A stretch of DNA of 6,771 nucleotides from Burkholderiales bacterium (GCA_005777205.1 SXNB01000298.1:1-6771); one strand, 5' to 3'. Numbered from the stretch's first letter, positions 1-5,828 are shown. Notes: generated by a model from the sequence alone, not told the origin. Translations and numbers: made by a program.

Positions 1-274
1 CGTGGAAGGCGCAGCGCAGGCCGCCGTCCTCATGCCGCCCGTAGGCGAGGTCCGCCTGGCGGTGCGGGCAGCGCCGGTCGAGCAATCCGTACCGGCCCTG
101 GTTGTCCTTGAACAGCACGAAATCCTCGCCGAGCAGGGTGCGCGGCAGCACCGGACGCTCGCCCTGCAGCTCGTCCACCAGCGCCACCGGCTGCCAGTAG
201 TTGCGCAGCAGCTTCCCGGCTGGGGTTCCCGGGCCGACACGCGTCATGAGGTCATTCTGTTCGGCGCTGATCAT
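1..274 (-). CDS. Rieske 2Fe-2S ring-hydroxylating oxygenase alpha subunit, N-terminal part
   Basis: The minus-strand frame from the ATG at 274-272 stays open to the left edge (91 full codons), so the C-terminus lies outside the window. The opening, MISAEQNDLMTRVGPGTPAG followed by KLLRNYWQPVAL, is the typical start of phthalate-dioxygenase-like oxygenases. The Rieske cluster ligands are complete: Cys69-Pro-His71 and Cys88-Ala-Phe-His91, the C-x-H and C-x-x-H pairs that bind the [2Fe-2S] centre. In this family the Rieske domain receives electrons from a reductase and passes them to a mononuclear iron in the C-terminal domain, which hydroxylates or demethylates an aromatic substrate. That catalytic domain is not visible, so the substrate cannot be named. 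No strong Shine-Dalgarno precedes the ATG. The start is chosen because it gives the expected family N-terminus. Family assignment is firm; specificity is unknown. Confidence 0.88.
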   Translation of the reverse strand, partial: MISAEQNDLMTRVGPGTPAGKLLRNYWQPVALVDELQGERPVLPRTLLGEDFVLFKDNQGRYGLLDRRCPHRQADLAYGRHEDGGLRCAFH

Positions 275-321
275 GGTCGTCTCGCAAAAAGCATCGAATT
301 CGCGGCGGAAACTGCCAGATA

Positions 322-327
322 ATTATA
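322..327 (-). promoter_or_regulatory. Candidate -10 box for the Rieske oxygenase gene
   Basis: The AT-rich spacer between the Rieske gene and the Bug-receptor remnant reads TATAAT exactly on the minus strand (327 to 322), about 48 bp upstream of the Rieske ATG at 274. A convincing -35 hexamer at 16-18 bp spacing is absent (AACGGC lies at 17 bp). The call therefore rests on the -10 match and its position in the only AT-rich patch of this spacer. The same patch reads GATAAT (318-323) on the plus strand, so direction is uncertain. Confidence 0.35.
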
Positions 328-365
328 AGCAGGATGGACTGCGGGCCGTTCCTCAGGGAGAACCC

Positions 366-740
366 TTGAAAATCGCCATTCTGCTTTGCCTCCTCGCCGC
401 CTTCGGTGCCGTTTAGGCGCATGCCCAGGCGTCCATGGGCCAGCCGGCCATCGTCGAGAACAAGCCCGGCGCGGGCGGCGCGGTCGGCGCCGCGGAGGTG
501 GCGCGCGCCGCCCCGGACGGCCACGCGCTGCTGATCGGCGTCACCAGCTCCAATGCGGTGACCTACTCGCTCAATCCGAAGCTGCCCTACCAGCCCAAGG
601 ACCTCGCTCCGGTATTGCTCGTGGTCTCCGCGCCGCTCACCATCGTGGTCGGTCCGTCGGTCCAGGCGAAGAACCTGAAGGAGCTGGTGGCACTGAACCA
701 GTCGCTGAACCACGGCTCGCCCTCGCCGTCGACGTGGTAG
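366..740 (+). pseudogene. Bug/TctC-family tripartite tricarboxylate transporter receptor remnant
   Basis: This is a decayed gene for a periplasmic substrate-binding protein of the Bug (TctC) family, which captures small carboxylates and is very abundant in Burkholderiales. Translation from the TTG at 366 (AGGGAG ends 5 bp upstream) gives a signal-peptide-like start, LKIAILLCLLAAFGAV. It is interrupted by TAG at 414-416, after which the same frame continues AHAQAS. The frame then jumps straight to GQPAIVENKPGAGGAVGA, so the usual 40 or so residues between signal peptide and this motif (the WPxKPIxLVVPFPPGG region) are missing. Typical family blocks follow: ARAAPDGHALLIG, LPYQPKDLAPV and KELVAL. 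The frame ends at 740 after NHGSPSPSTW, so roughly the C-terminal 200 residues are lost; intact members have about 320. Its 3' end lies 4 bp from the stop of the convergent small gene. A functional short protein is very unlikely. Family assignment is solid. Confidence 0.85.
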
Positions 741-744
741 GCAA

Positions 745-996
745 TCATCCGTCGAGGGCCCTCCTGAGCGCCGCGATCTCGCCGGAAATGGACGGTTGGG
801 CCGGAAAGGCCCGCTTCGCCTCCTTGTACCAGTAGCGGGCGTTCGGCAGGTCGCCCTCCATGATGTGGACGATGCCGTGCGCCCAGCACGAGAGCGCGGC
901 ATCCTCGTCGCGCTGGACGATTTCGTGCGCCGCCTTCCAGTCCCCGCGATCTAGGTGCGCGAGCGCGTCGGCGAGCTCGGTGGATGACAGCGGCAT
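745..996 (-). CDS. Small conserved hypothetical protein, repeat-like, 83 aa
   Basis: The 83-residue product runs from the ATG at 996-994 to TGA at 747-745. A GAGGA Shine-Dalgarno sits 9 bp upstream of the ATG on the minus strand, which supports this start. The protein is soluble, with no signal peptide or membrane segment, and rich in Ala, Trp and acidic residues. Two helical hairpin-like stretches can be seen: ALAHLDRGDWKAAHEIVQ near residues 11-28, and AHGIVHIMEGDLPNARYWYK near 39-58. Each has the small/large residue spacing of tetratricopeptide-type repeats (GDxxxA...). I recall similar 80-90 residue proteins of unknown function in beta-proteobacteria, but cannot give a function. It is divergent from the ABC ATPase gene with about 40 bp between them, and convergent with the Bug remnant. 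That the gene is real is likely from the RBS, composition and coherent protein. The TPR-like reading is an inference from spacing. Confidence 0.75.
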   Translation of the reverse strand: MPLSSTELADALAHLDRGDWKAAHEIVQRDEDAALSCWAHGIVHIMEGDLPNARYWYKEAKRAFPAQPSISGEIAALRRALDG

Positions 997-1036
997 CGAA
1001 TAGAATCCTCAACGGAAAATACCACGAGAACATCGC

Positions 1037-1696
1037 CTGCTCCGCCTCAAGGACGTCTCCAAACGCTTCGGTTCGCGGGTCCTGCTCCAGCGCGTGTCCC
1101 TCGAGCTGGCTGCGGGCGAGTACGCCGCCATCGTCGGCGAGTCTGGCATCGGCAAGTCCACCTTGCTCCACATCATCGCCGGGCTGGAGCCGGCGGACGA
1201 GGGGGTGGTGCGCTTTGGCGATTCCGACCTCGCTGCCATGGACGACGATGCGCGCACGCTGCTCCGGCGCGAGCGCTTCGGTTTCGTGTTCCAGGCCTTC
1301 CACGTCTTGCCGCACCTCACGGTGGCGCAGAACGTGGGCCTGCCGCTGCTGCTGCGCGGGCGGCCGCAGGCGCAGATCGACGCCCGCGCCGCAGAACTGC
1401 TGGCGGCGGTGGGGCTGGCCGGACGCGAGGCCAGCCCGCCGCGGGAACTGTCAGGAGGTGAACTGCAGCGAGTGGCGAGTGCGCGCGCGCTGGTGGGCGA
1501 CCCGGCGCTGGTGCTGGCGGACGAGCCTACCGGGAACCTAGATCCGGAGAACGCGGGCGGCGTGCTGGCGCTGCTGCGGGAGCAGGTGAAGGGGCGCGGG
1601 GCGGCCGGTATCCTCGTCACCCATTCGGAGGTTGCCGCGGCCGGTTGCGACAAGCGCTTTCGCCTGACCGCCACCGGTCTGGCCAGGATTCCGTAG
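1037..1696 (+). CDS. ABC transporter ATP-binding protein, LolD/MacB type
   Basis: This is a cytoplasmic ATPase subunit that would power an ABC transporter of the LolD/MacB/FtsE class. All nucleotide-binding motifs are present, numbered from the CTG at 1037: Walker A GESGIGKST (34-42), Q-loop Gln86 in FVFQ, signature LSGGE (138-142), Walker B LVLADEP (Asp162, Glu163) followed by TGNLD, and switch His196 in LVTHS. The first strand and A-loop (LRLKDVSKRFG, aromatic Phe11) are encoded upstream of the first canonical start, GTG at 1094. No ATG, GTG or TTG exists in frame between the stop at 1001-1003 and 1094. Initiation at CTG 1037 fits homology (expected MLRLKDVS) and has GAGA 7 bp upstream. Starting at 1094 would remove the A-loop. 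So either a rare CTG start is used or the start codon has mutated. No permease gene is adjacent, making this an orphan subunit. The 219-residue length is normal for the family. Confidence 0.85.
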   Translation: MLRLKDVSKRFGSRVLLQRVSLELAAGEYAAIVGESGIGKSTLLHIIAGLEPADEGVVRFGDSDLAAMDDDARTLLRRERFGFVFQAFHVLPHLTVAQNVGLPLLLRGRPQAQIDARAAELLAAVGLAGREASPPRELSGGELQRVASARALVGDPALVLADEPTGNLDPENAGGVLALLREQVKGRGAAGILVTHSEVAAAGCDKRFRLTATGLARIP

Positions 1697-1722
1697 CAAA
1701 TGGGGGCAGGGAGACTCCAGCC

Positions 1723-2063
1723 ATGACCAAATCGTTCCCCCAGTCGATGTGCGCCTAGGGGCCAAGTACACTGCCGACGCCAACGACGACCTGTATCAGT
1801 GGGATTCATCGCGCGACTACAATACCGGGGCGGGACTGGAGCGCATCCGGGCACACGTGCTGGCCTTCAACTCCGCGGACGACGACCGCAACCCGCCGGA
1901 GCTGGGCGTGATGGAGCGCGAACTGACGCGTATCCCGAACGCCCGCCTGCTGCTCATCCCCGGCAGCCCGCAGACCGCCGGCCACGGCACCACCGCGCAG
2001 GCCCGGTGGTGGAAGGACGCGATGGCGGCGTGGCTGAAGGACGTGCTGGCGAGGGGACGCTAG
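1723..2063 (+). pseudogene. Alpha/beta hydrolase (MetX-like) remnant, C-terminal third
   Basis: The clear homology runs from about 1749 to TAG 2063. It resembles the C-terminal part of alpha/beta-fold hydrolases related to homoserine O-acetyltransferase: DANDDLYQWDSSRDYN, then FNSADDDRNPPELG carrying the acid residue of the triad, then LLLIPGSPQTAGHGTTAQ carrying the catalytic His. The cap and the N-terminal half with the G-x-S-x-G nucleophile are absent; relatives are usually 330-380 residues. Just upstream, ATG 1723 has a GGGAG Shine-Dalgarno 9 bp before it. It opens an 11-codon frame, MTKSFPQSMCA, that stops at 1756-1758 in a different frame from the hydrolase tail. This is what would remain if the original start and a few codons were joined out of frame to the tail by a large deletion. 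That reading is an inference; 1723-1748 could be unrelated. The final TAG overlaps the stop of the convergent dehydrogenase gene in a shared CTAG. Confidence 0.75.
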
Positions 2064-2962
2064 GCCACGCGGTTCTCCAGCGCTTCCCCCCGCTCCAGCC
2101 GTCGTGCGTTCTCCAGCGCGGCGCAGAGGCTGCGCTCGATGGTCTCGGGCGTAAGCCAGGCGAGGTGGGGCGAGGCGACCACGTTGGGAAGCGCAAGGAG
2201 CGGGTGGTCGGGACGCACCGGTTCCTCGCCGAACACGTCCAGGCCGGCGGCGCGGAGGTGGCCAGAGCCGAGGGCTTCCAGCAATCCGGCTTCATTCACC
2301 AATCCACCCCTTGCGGTGTTGACCAGGATGGCGCCGCGTTTCATGCGCCGGGGATCCATCATTCCCGTGGTTTCAGGCGTGAGTGGAAGGTGCAGGGACA
2401 CGATATCGCTCTGCGAGAGCACGGTTTCGAGGTTGGCAGAAGACGCCGACCTCGACCAGTAGAAAACCCGGCAGCCCATCGCTTCGAGGATGGGTTTCAG
2501 CAGTTTCGGCACTGCGCCAAATCCCACCAATCCGACAGTCCTTCCGCCCAGTTCGCCGAAGCTGTCCTGCAGGTTCCAGGCTTCGAACCACCCCCCGGGC
2601 TTTCGTACTGCGGTATCCAGCTCCCGGATCCGCCGCAGGCAGGCGAGCATGAGCAGCAGCGCCATTTCCGCCACCGCGCGGCTGTTCGTTCCAGGCAGGT
2701 TGCACACCTCGATGCCGCGCGCCCTGCAGGCTGCGACATCGATGGTGTTCACGCCGCTGCCGATCTTGTGCACCAGGCGCAGCTTCGGGGCGCGGGCGAT
2801 GACCTCCGCGGTCACCGGCTTGAGGACGTGCCACAAGACTTCCACCTCAGGCAGCAGGCGCGCGAAGGCGGCCTCGTCGCTCTCGGGGCACAGCTCCACG
2901 CCCATGCTCGCCACGTGTGCACGCAGCGCCGCGCTACCATCGAAATGGAACACGATATTCAT
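2060..2962 (-). CDS. D-isomer-specific 2-hydroxyacid dehydrogenase (NAD(P)-dependent)
   Basis: This is a cytoplasmic oxidoreductase of the D-2-hydroxyacid dehydrogenase family, which interconverts 2-oxoacids and D-2-hydroxyacids (as do hydroxypyruvate/glyoxylate reductase, SerA and PdxB). The 300-residue product has the split domain order of the family. It comprises an N-terminal catalytic part (LVHKIGSGVNTIDV, 63-76), a nucleotide-binding domain (TVGLVGFGAVPKLL, 142-155), and the catalytic residues Arg218 in NTARGG, Glu247 in VFGEEP and His266 in SPHLAW. The dinucleotide motif reads G-F-G-A-V-P, with Pro where the third Gly usually sits, and the segment after the second Rossmann strand is short (WSRSASSANLE). 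The ATG at 2962-2960 overlaps the enolase-like stop as ATGA, indicating translational coupling. It is the last gene of the operon that begins at pdxH. Substrate is unproven; hydroxypyruvate is suggested only by the neighbours. Confidence 0.9.
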   Translation of the reverse strand: MNIVFHFDGSAALRAHVASMGVELCPESDEAAFARLLPEVEVLWHVLKPVTAEVIARAPKLRLVHKIGSGVNTIDVAACRARGIEVCNLPGTNSRAVAEMALLLMLACLRRIRELDTAVRKPGGWFEAWNLQDSFGELGGRTVGLVGFGAVPKLLKPILEAMGCRVFYWSRSASSANLETVLSQSDIVSLHLPLTPETTGMMDPRRMKRGAILVNTARGGLVNEAGLLEALGSGHLRAAGLDVFGEEPVRPDHPLLALPNVVASPHLAWLTPETIERSLCAALENARRLERGEALENRVA

Positions 2963-4218
2963 TTCTGGCCCAGGCGGCGGAACAGTTTGCGGGCCGGATA
3001 GGGAAGGGCGGCCGCGCCGAGCGCCTCCTCGATGCGCAGGCCCTCGTTCCACTTCGCCATGCGCTCGGAGCGCGCGAAGCTGCCCACCTTGAGCTGCGGT
3101 ACGCCCCAACCCACCGCCAGGTGCACGATGGAGACGTCCTCGGTCTCGCCGGAGCGCGCCGAGACGATGGCGCCGTAGCCGGCCGCCTTTGCCGCCTCCC
3201 AGCAGGCGAGGGTCTCGGTCAGCGTGCCGACTTGGTTGGGCTTGAGGAGTACGGTGTTGCAGGCGCCCTGCGCCGCGGCGGCGCGCACCCGGTCGGCGCT
3301 GGTGACCAAGAAGTCGTCGCCGACCACCTGCACCCGGCTGCCAGCGGTCCGAGTGAAGGAGGCCATGGCCTCGGCATCGTGCTCGACGAAGGGGTCCTCG
3401 ATGGACACGATCGGGTAGCGCTTGATCCACGAGAGCAGCATGGCGTGAAGCTGCTCGGCCGAGAGGCTGCGGTTCTCGACTGAGAGCCGGTAGCGGCCGT
3501 CCTTGTAGAACTGACTGGCGGCGATGTCGAGCGCGATGGCGGCATCCGTGCCGGGCTTGAACCCGGCGTCCGCGATGGCGCCGGTCAGCTCGGCCAGCCC
3601 TTCCTCGTTCGACTTGAACGCCGGCCACCAGCCGCCCTCGTCGGCCACACCCTGCAGCGCGCCCTTCGTCGCCATCCGGGCGCCGGCGGCGCGGTAGATT
3701 TCGGCGGTCCACTCCAGGCTCTCGGCAAAACTGCCGGCGCCGGTGCAGATCACCATGTAGTCCTGGATGTCGACGCGCGCGCCAGCGTGCGCCCCGCCGC
3801 CAAATATCTGGATCTGCGGCACCGGCAGCGCCACCTTGCGCTCGCCCGCGAGGTGCTGCCAGAGCGGCTTGCGCGCCGTCGCCGCGGCCGCGTAGGCGCA
3901 GGCGAGGGACACCGCGACGATGGCATTGCCGCCCAGCCGGCTGCGGTCGGCGGTGCCGTCCAGCTTCACCAGGCGCGCATCCAGCGTCGCCTGGTCGCGC
4001 GGGTCGCTGCCGATGAGCGCAGTGCGGATGCGGCCGTTGATCGCCGCCACCGCTTTCGCCACGTCGATGCTCTTTGCCTCGCCCGCGCCGGTGGAGGCGC
4101 CCGCGGGCGCGATGGCGCGGCCCTGCTTGCCGTTGCCGAGCGTTATTTCCGCCTCGACGGTGGCGCGGCCGCGGGAATCCCAGACCTTGCGCCCGCGGAT
4201 CTCTACGATGGTTGCCAT
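2959..4218 (-). CDS. eno: Divergent enolase (phosphopyruvate hydratase) paralogue
   Basis: True enolase converts 2-phosphoglycerate to phosphoenolpyruvate in the cytoplasm with two Mg ions. This 419-residue protein (E. coli enolase has 432) is colinear with the family from MATIVEIRGRKVWDSRG to RIEEALG. Active-site equivalents (yeast numbering in brackets) that remain are Ser42 (S39), His144 (H159), Gln152 (Q167), Glu194 in ADEGG (E211), metal ligands Asp231, Glu274 and Asp301 (D246, E295, D320), Lys326 in LLKPNQVGTLTET (K345), Arg355/Ser356 (R374/S375) and Lys377 (K396). Changed are Ala354 in SARSGETED, where enolases have His (H373), and Asp153 for the usual Glu (E168). The stretch after GASTG lacks about 11 residues (the LRDGD...GKGV part). 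It is therefore probably a paralogue with altered or different activity rather than the housekeeping enzyme. Start ATG 4218 gives the standard N-terminus and lies inside the end of the kinase gene (16 bp overlap). The symbol marks the family only. Confidence 0.9.
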   Translation of the reverse strand: MATIVEIRGRKVWDSRGRATVEAEITLGNGKQGRAIAPAGASTGAGEAKSIDVAKAVAAINGRIRTALIGSDPRDQATLDARLVKLDGTADRSRLGGNAIVAVSLACAYAAAATARKPLWQHLAGERKVALPVPQIQIFGGGAHAGARVDIQDYMVICTGAGSFAESLEWTAEIYRAAGARMATKGALQGVADEGGWWPAFKSNEEGLAELTGAIADAGFKPGTDAAIALDIAASQFYKDGRYRLSVENRSLSAEQLHAMLLSWIKRYPIVSIEDPFVEHDAEAMASFTRTAGSRVQVVGDDFLVTSADRVRAAAAQGACNTVLLKPNQVGTLTETLACWEAAKAAGYGAIVSARSGETEDVSIVHLAVGWGVPQLKVGSFARSERMAKWNEGLRIEEALGAAALPYPARKLFRRLGQK

Positions 4219-5168
4219 GCTTGCCTGACTTGAAGGAGGGTGGAGGGCGGATTCCGCAATAGTGCGCCGGCGACCTCGCGCACGCGCGCCTTCTGCTCTT
4301 CGCGATCGAGGTACTCCACCGGCGACTTGCCGTCCACGCGCGCCAGCAGCAGCCCGGGCAGCAGCGAGGCGGCGCGGGATTCGACGGTTGTGGCCGGCTC
4401 CCAGCGCACGCCGGCGAGGTACGCCGCGCGCAGCGCATCGAAGCACGCCAGGTAGGCCTCCGCGTGCTGCGGCCGCCAAAGGCACTTCAGCAGCAGGTGG
4501 TTGAGGCAGAAGGCAAGGTCGAAGGCGGGGTCGCCGTACCACGCACATTCGGCGTCAAGGAACACCGGGCCGTCGCAGCCAACCAGGATGTTCTTCGGGC
4601 TGACGTCGCCGTGGACCAGTGCGAGGCGGGTCGTAGCAGTCCGCTGCGCCAGCTGGTGCAGCACCGTGGCCTGATCCGGATGTCCCTTGGCGGTGGCGAG
4701 CAGGTAGGGTTCGAGGCGGATGGCATGGAAGTTTGCGTCGGTGGCAAAGGCCTGCGCGATAGCCGCGCTTCCCGCGGTAGCGGCATGGATTGCGGCCAGC
4801 GAGGTGCCGACGCGGCCGGCGAACCCGGCATCGACCCGTCCGTCGCGCAGTTCGCTCTTCCACAGTGGCAGCGCGCCGAGGAACTCCATGGCGAAGAATC
4901 CGGCCTCGTCGTGGGCGAGCACTTTGGGCGCTGCGCCGGATACCGCTGCGGAGGCGGCCTCCATCCAGCGCCATTCATAGCGGTTGCGTTCCACGGGCGC
5001 CTCCCAGACCTGTGCCACGCGCAGCCGTGCCAGTGCCCGCTTGACGCACACGTCGCCGCTTTTCAGGCGTACGCGCCAGATGTCTGAAGAAACGCCGCCG
5101 ACCAGCGCCTCGGCAGCGGGCGTCTCCTCCTTCCCGGCCAGGCCATGGCCGCGCAGGAACGCGAGCAC
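4203..5168 (-). CDS. APH-fold phosphotransferase (small-molecule kinase)
   Basis: This is a cytoplasmic kinase of the aminoglycoside phosphotransferase/choline kinase-like fold. Numbered from GTG 5168 (321 aa), it shows a nucleotide loop VGGVSSDIWRV (23-33), the ATP-anchoring Lys43 in VCVKRA, the catalytic loop HGDVSPKNIL (186-195; Asp188 base, Asn193 metal), and the metal-binding segment FLDAECAWYGDPAFDLA (Asp205, Asp213). Relatives phosphorylate alcohol groups on sugars, amino alcohols, amino acids or antibiotics. Nothing here indicates resistance, and the position between pdxH and an enolase-like gene argues for metabolism. There is no in-frame ATG near the expected start. GTG 5168 begins 4 bp after the pdxH stop; TTG 5183 and TTG 5192 would add 5 or 8 residues and overlap pdxH. 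None has a strong Shine-Dalgarno, so translation is probably coupled to pdxH. The 3' end overlaps the enolase-like start by 16 bp. Family is sure; start and substrate are not. Confidence 0.87.
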   Translation of the reverse strand: MLAFLRGHGLAGKEETPAAEALVGGVSSDIWRVRLKSGDVCVKRALARLRVAQVWEAPVERNRYEWRWMEAASAAVSGAAPKVLAHDEAGFFAMEFLGALPLWKSELRDGRVDAGFAGRVGTSLAAIHAATAGSAAIAQAFATDANFHAIRLEPYLLATAKGHPDQATVLHQLAQRTATTRLALVHGDVSPKNILVGCDGPVFLDAECAWYGDPAFDLAFCLNHLLLKCLWRPQHAEAYLACFDALRAAYLAGVRWEPATTVESRAASLLPGLLLARVDGKSPVEYLDREEQKARVREVAGALLRNPPSTLLQVRQAWQPS

Positions 5169-5172
5169 TGCG

Positions 5173-5805
5173 TCAGGGAGCAAGGCGCTCAAGGGTCCAG
5201 GCGGTGGCGTGGCGGCGGTAGAGCAGCCGGTCGTGCAGGCGGTTCTTGCGCCCTTGCCAGAACTCGACCTGCGAGGGCAGGACGCGGTAGCCGCCCCAGT
5301 GCGCCGGTCGCGGCGGCTGGTCGCCGTGGCGGGATTGTTCTTCGGCGACGGCGCGCTCGAGTGCCTCGCGTCCCGGCACCACGGCGCTCTGCGTCGAGGC
5401 GCGCGCCGAGAGCCGGGCGCCGAGGGGCCGGCTCGCGAAGTACGCATCGGAGGCCGCTGCGGGCACCTTCTCCACCCGGCCTTCGATCCGCACCTGGCGC
5501 TCCAGCTGCGTCCATAAGAACACCAGGCAGGCCTGGGGCTGCGCGGCGAGCTGGCGGCCCTTGCGGCTGTCGTAGTTGGTGAAGAATACGAAGGCCCCGT
5601 CCTCGACACCCTTCAGGAGCACGATGCGGGCGTCCGGCGCCCCGGACTCGGCCACGGTGGCGAGCGTCATGGCGTTGGCGAGCGGCAGGTCCGCGGCCAG
5701 GGCGTCCTTGAACCAGAGGGAGAACTGGGCGATGGGATCGGCCAGGGCGTCGGCCTCCGCCAGCCCGGCGCGCATGTACTCCTGCCTCATGTCCGCGATG
5801 TTCAT
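5173..5805 (-). CDS. pdxH: Pyridoxine/pyridoxamine 5'-phosphate oxidase PdxH
   Basis: This FMN-dependent homodimeric cytoplasmic enzyme oxidises PNP or PMP to pyridoxal 5'-phosphate, the last step of vitamin B6 synthesis and salvage. The 210-residue product is full length for the family. Visible motifs are ARIVLLKG (59-66) and FFTNYDSRKGRQL (74-86) for FMN binding, QVRIEG (104-109), SRPLGARLSARASTQS (125-140), and the C-terminal signature HWGGYRVLPSQVEFWQGR (169-186) followed by NRLHDRLLY and ending in ERLAP. The ATG at 5805-5803 gives the usual MNIADMRQEYMRAGL start; no clear AGGAGG precedes it. It is the first gene of a minus-strand operon continuing into the kinase, enolase-like and dehydrogenase genes. 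Only 23 bp separate its start from the divergent MBL pseudogene. No key residue appears altered, and it is the most securely named gene in the window. Confidence 0.97.
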   Translation of the reverse strand: MNIADMRQEYMRAGLAEADALADPIAQFSLWFKDALAADLPLANAMTLATVAESGAPDARIVLLKGVEDGAFVFFTNYDSRKGRQLAAQPQACLVFLWTQLERQVRIEGRVEKVPAAASDAYFASRPLGARLSARASTQSAVVPGREALERAVAEEQSRHGDQPPRPAHWGGYRVLPSQVEFWQGRKNRLHDRLLYRRHATAWTLERLAP

Positions 5806-5828
5806 GCGACGGATTTTATAATGCGGCG
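5806..5828. promoter_or_regulatory. Short divergent spacer with candidate -10 boxes
   Basis: This 23 bp spacer separates the divergent pdxH and MBL pseudogene starts and contains the only AT-rich patch nearby. It reads TATAAT on the plus strand at 5817-5822, and TTATAAAAT on the minus strand over the same bases. No good -35 hexamer is visible in either direction, and the plus-strand box lies only 6 bp before the GTG at 5829. If it is used in that direction, the message would be nearly leaderless. It is the best candidate site for transcription of the pdxH operon, but this is a guess from position and composition. Confidence 0.3.

Noticed and set aside
2..322. Plus-strand frame opposite the Rieske gene
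   Set aside because: The minus strand shows a complete Rieske motif set. The plus-strand frame shows no recognisable domain and is an antisense shadow.
984..1541. Plus-strand frame of 185 codons across the ABC ATPase
   Set aside because: Ser/Arg/Cys-rich shadow translation. The +1 frame carries every ABC motif.
1799..3001. 400-codon plus-strand frame opposite the dehydrogenase
   Set aside because: Antisense shadow of GC-rich coding sequence, with His/Arg/Gln-rich composition and no domain; it also overlaps the hydrolase remnant in another frame.
2963..4438. Open reading frame in the dehydrogenase frame continuing upstream through the whole enolase-like gene, suggesting a 792-residue fusion
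   Set aside because: The upstream part is Arg/Gly/Ala-rich low-complexity translation of GC-rich DNA in the wrong frame. The dehydrogenase starts with a normal family N-terminus at 2962, and the enolase-like frame explains the region.
4219..4548. N-terminal extension of about 110 residues on the enolase-like gene
   Set aside because: It overlaps the kinase coding frame and has no resemblance to enolases. The standard N-terminus MATIVEIRGRKVWDSRG begins at 4218.
4203..5168. Antibiotic-resistance interpretation of the APH-fold kinase
   Set aside because: The fold is shared by many metabolic kinases. The gene sits inside a housekeeping-like operon with overlaps on one side and a 4 bp gap on the other, with no mobile element or resistance context.
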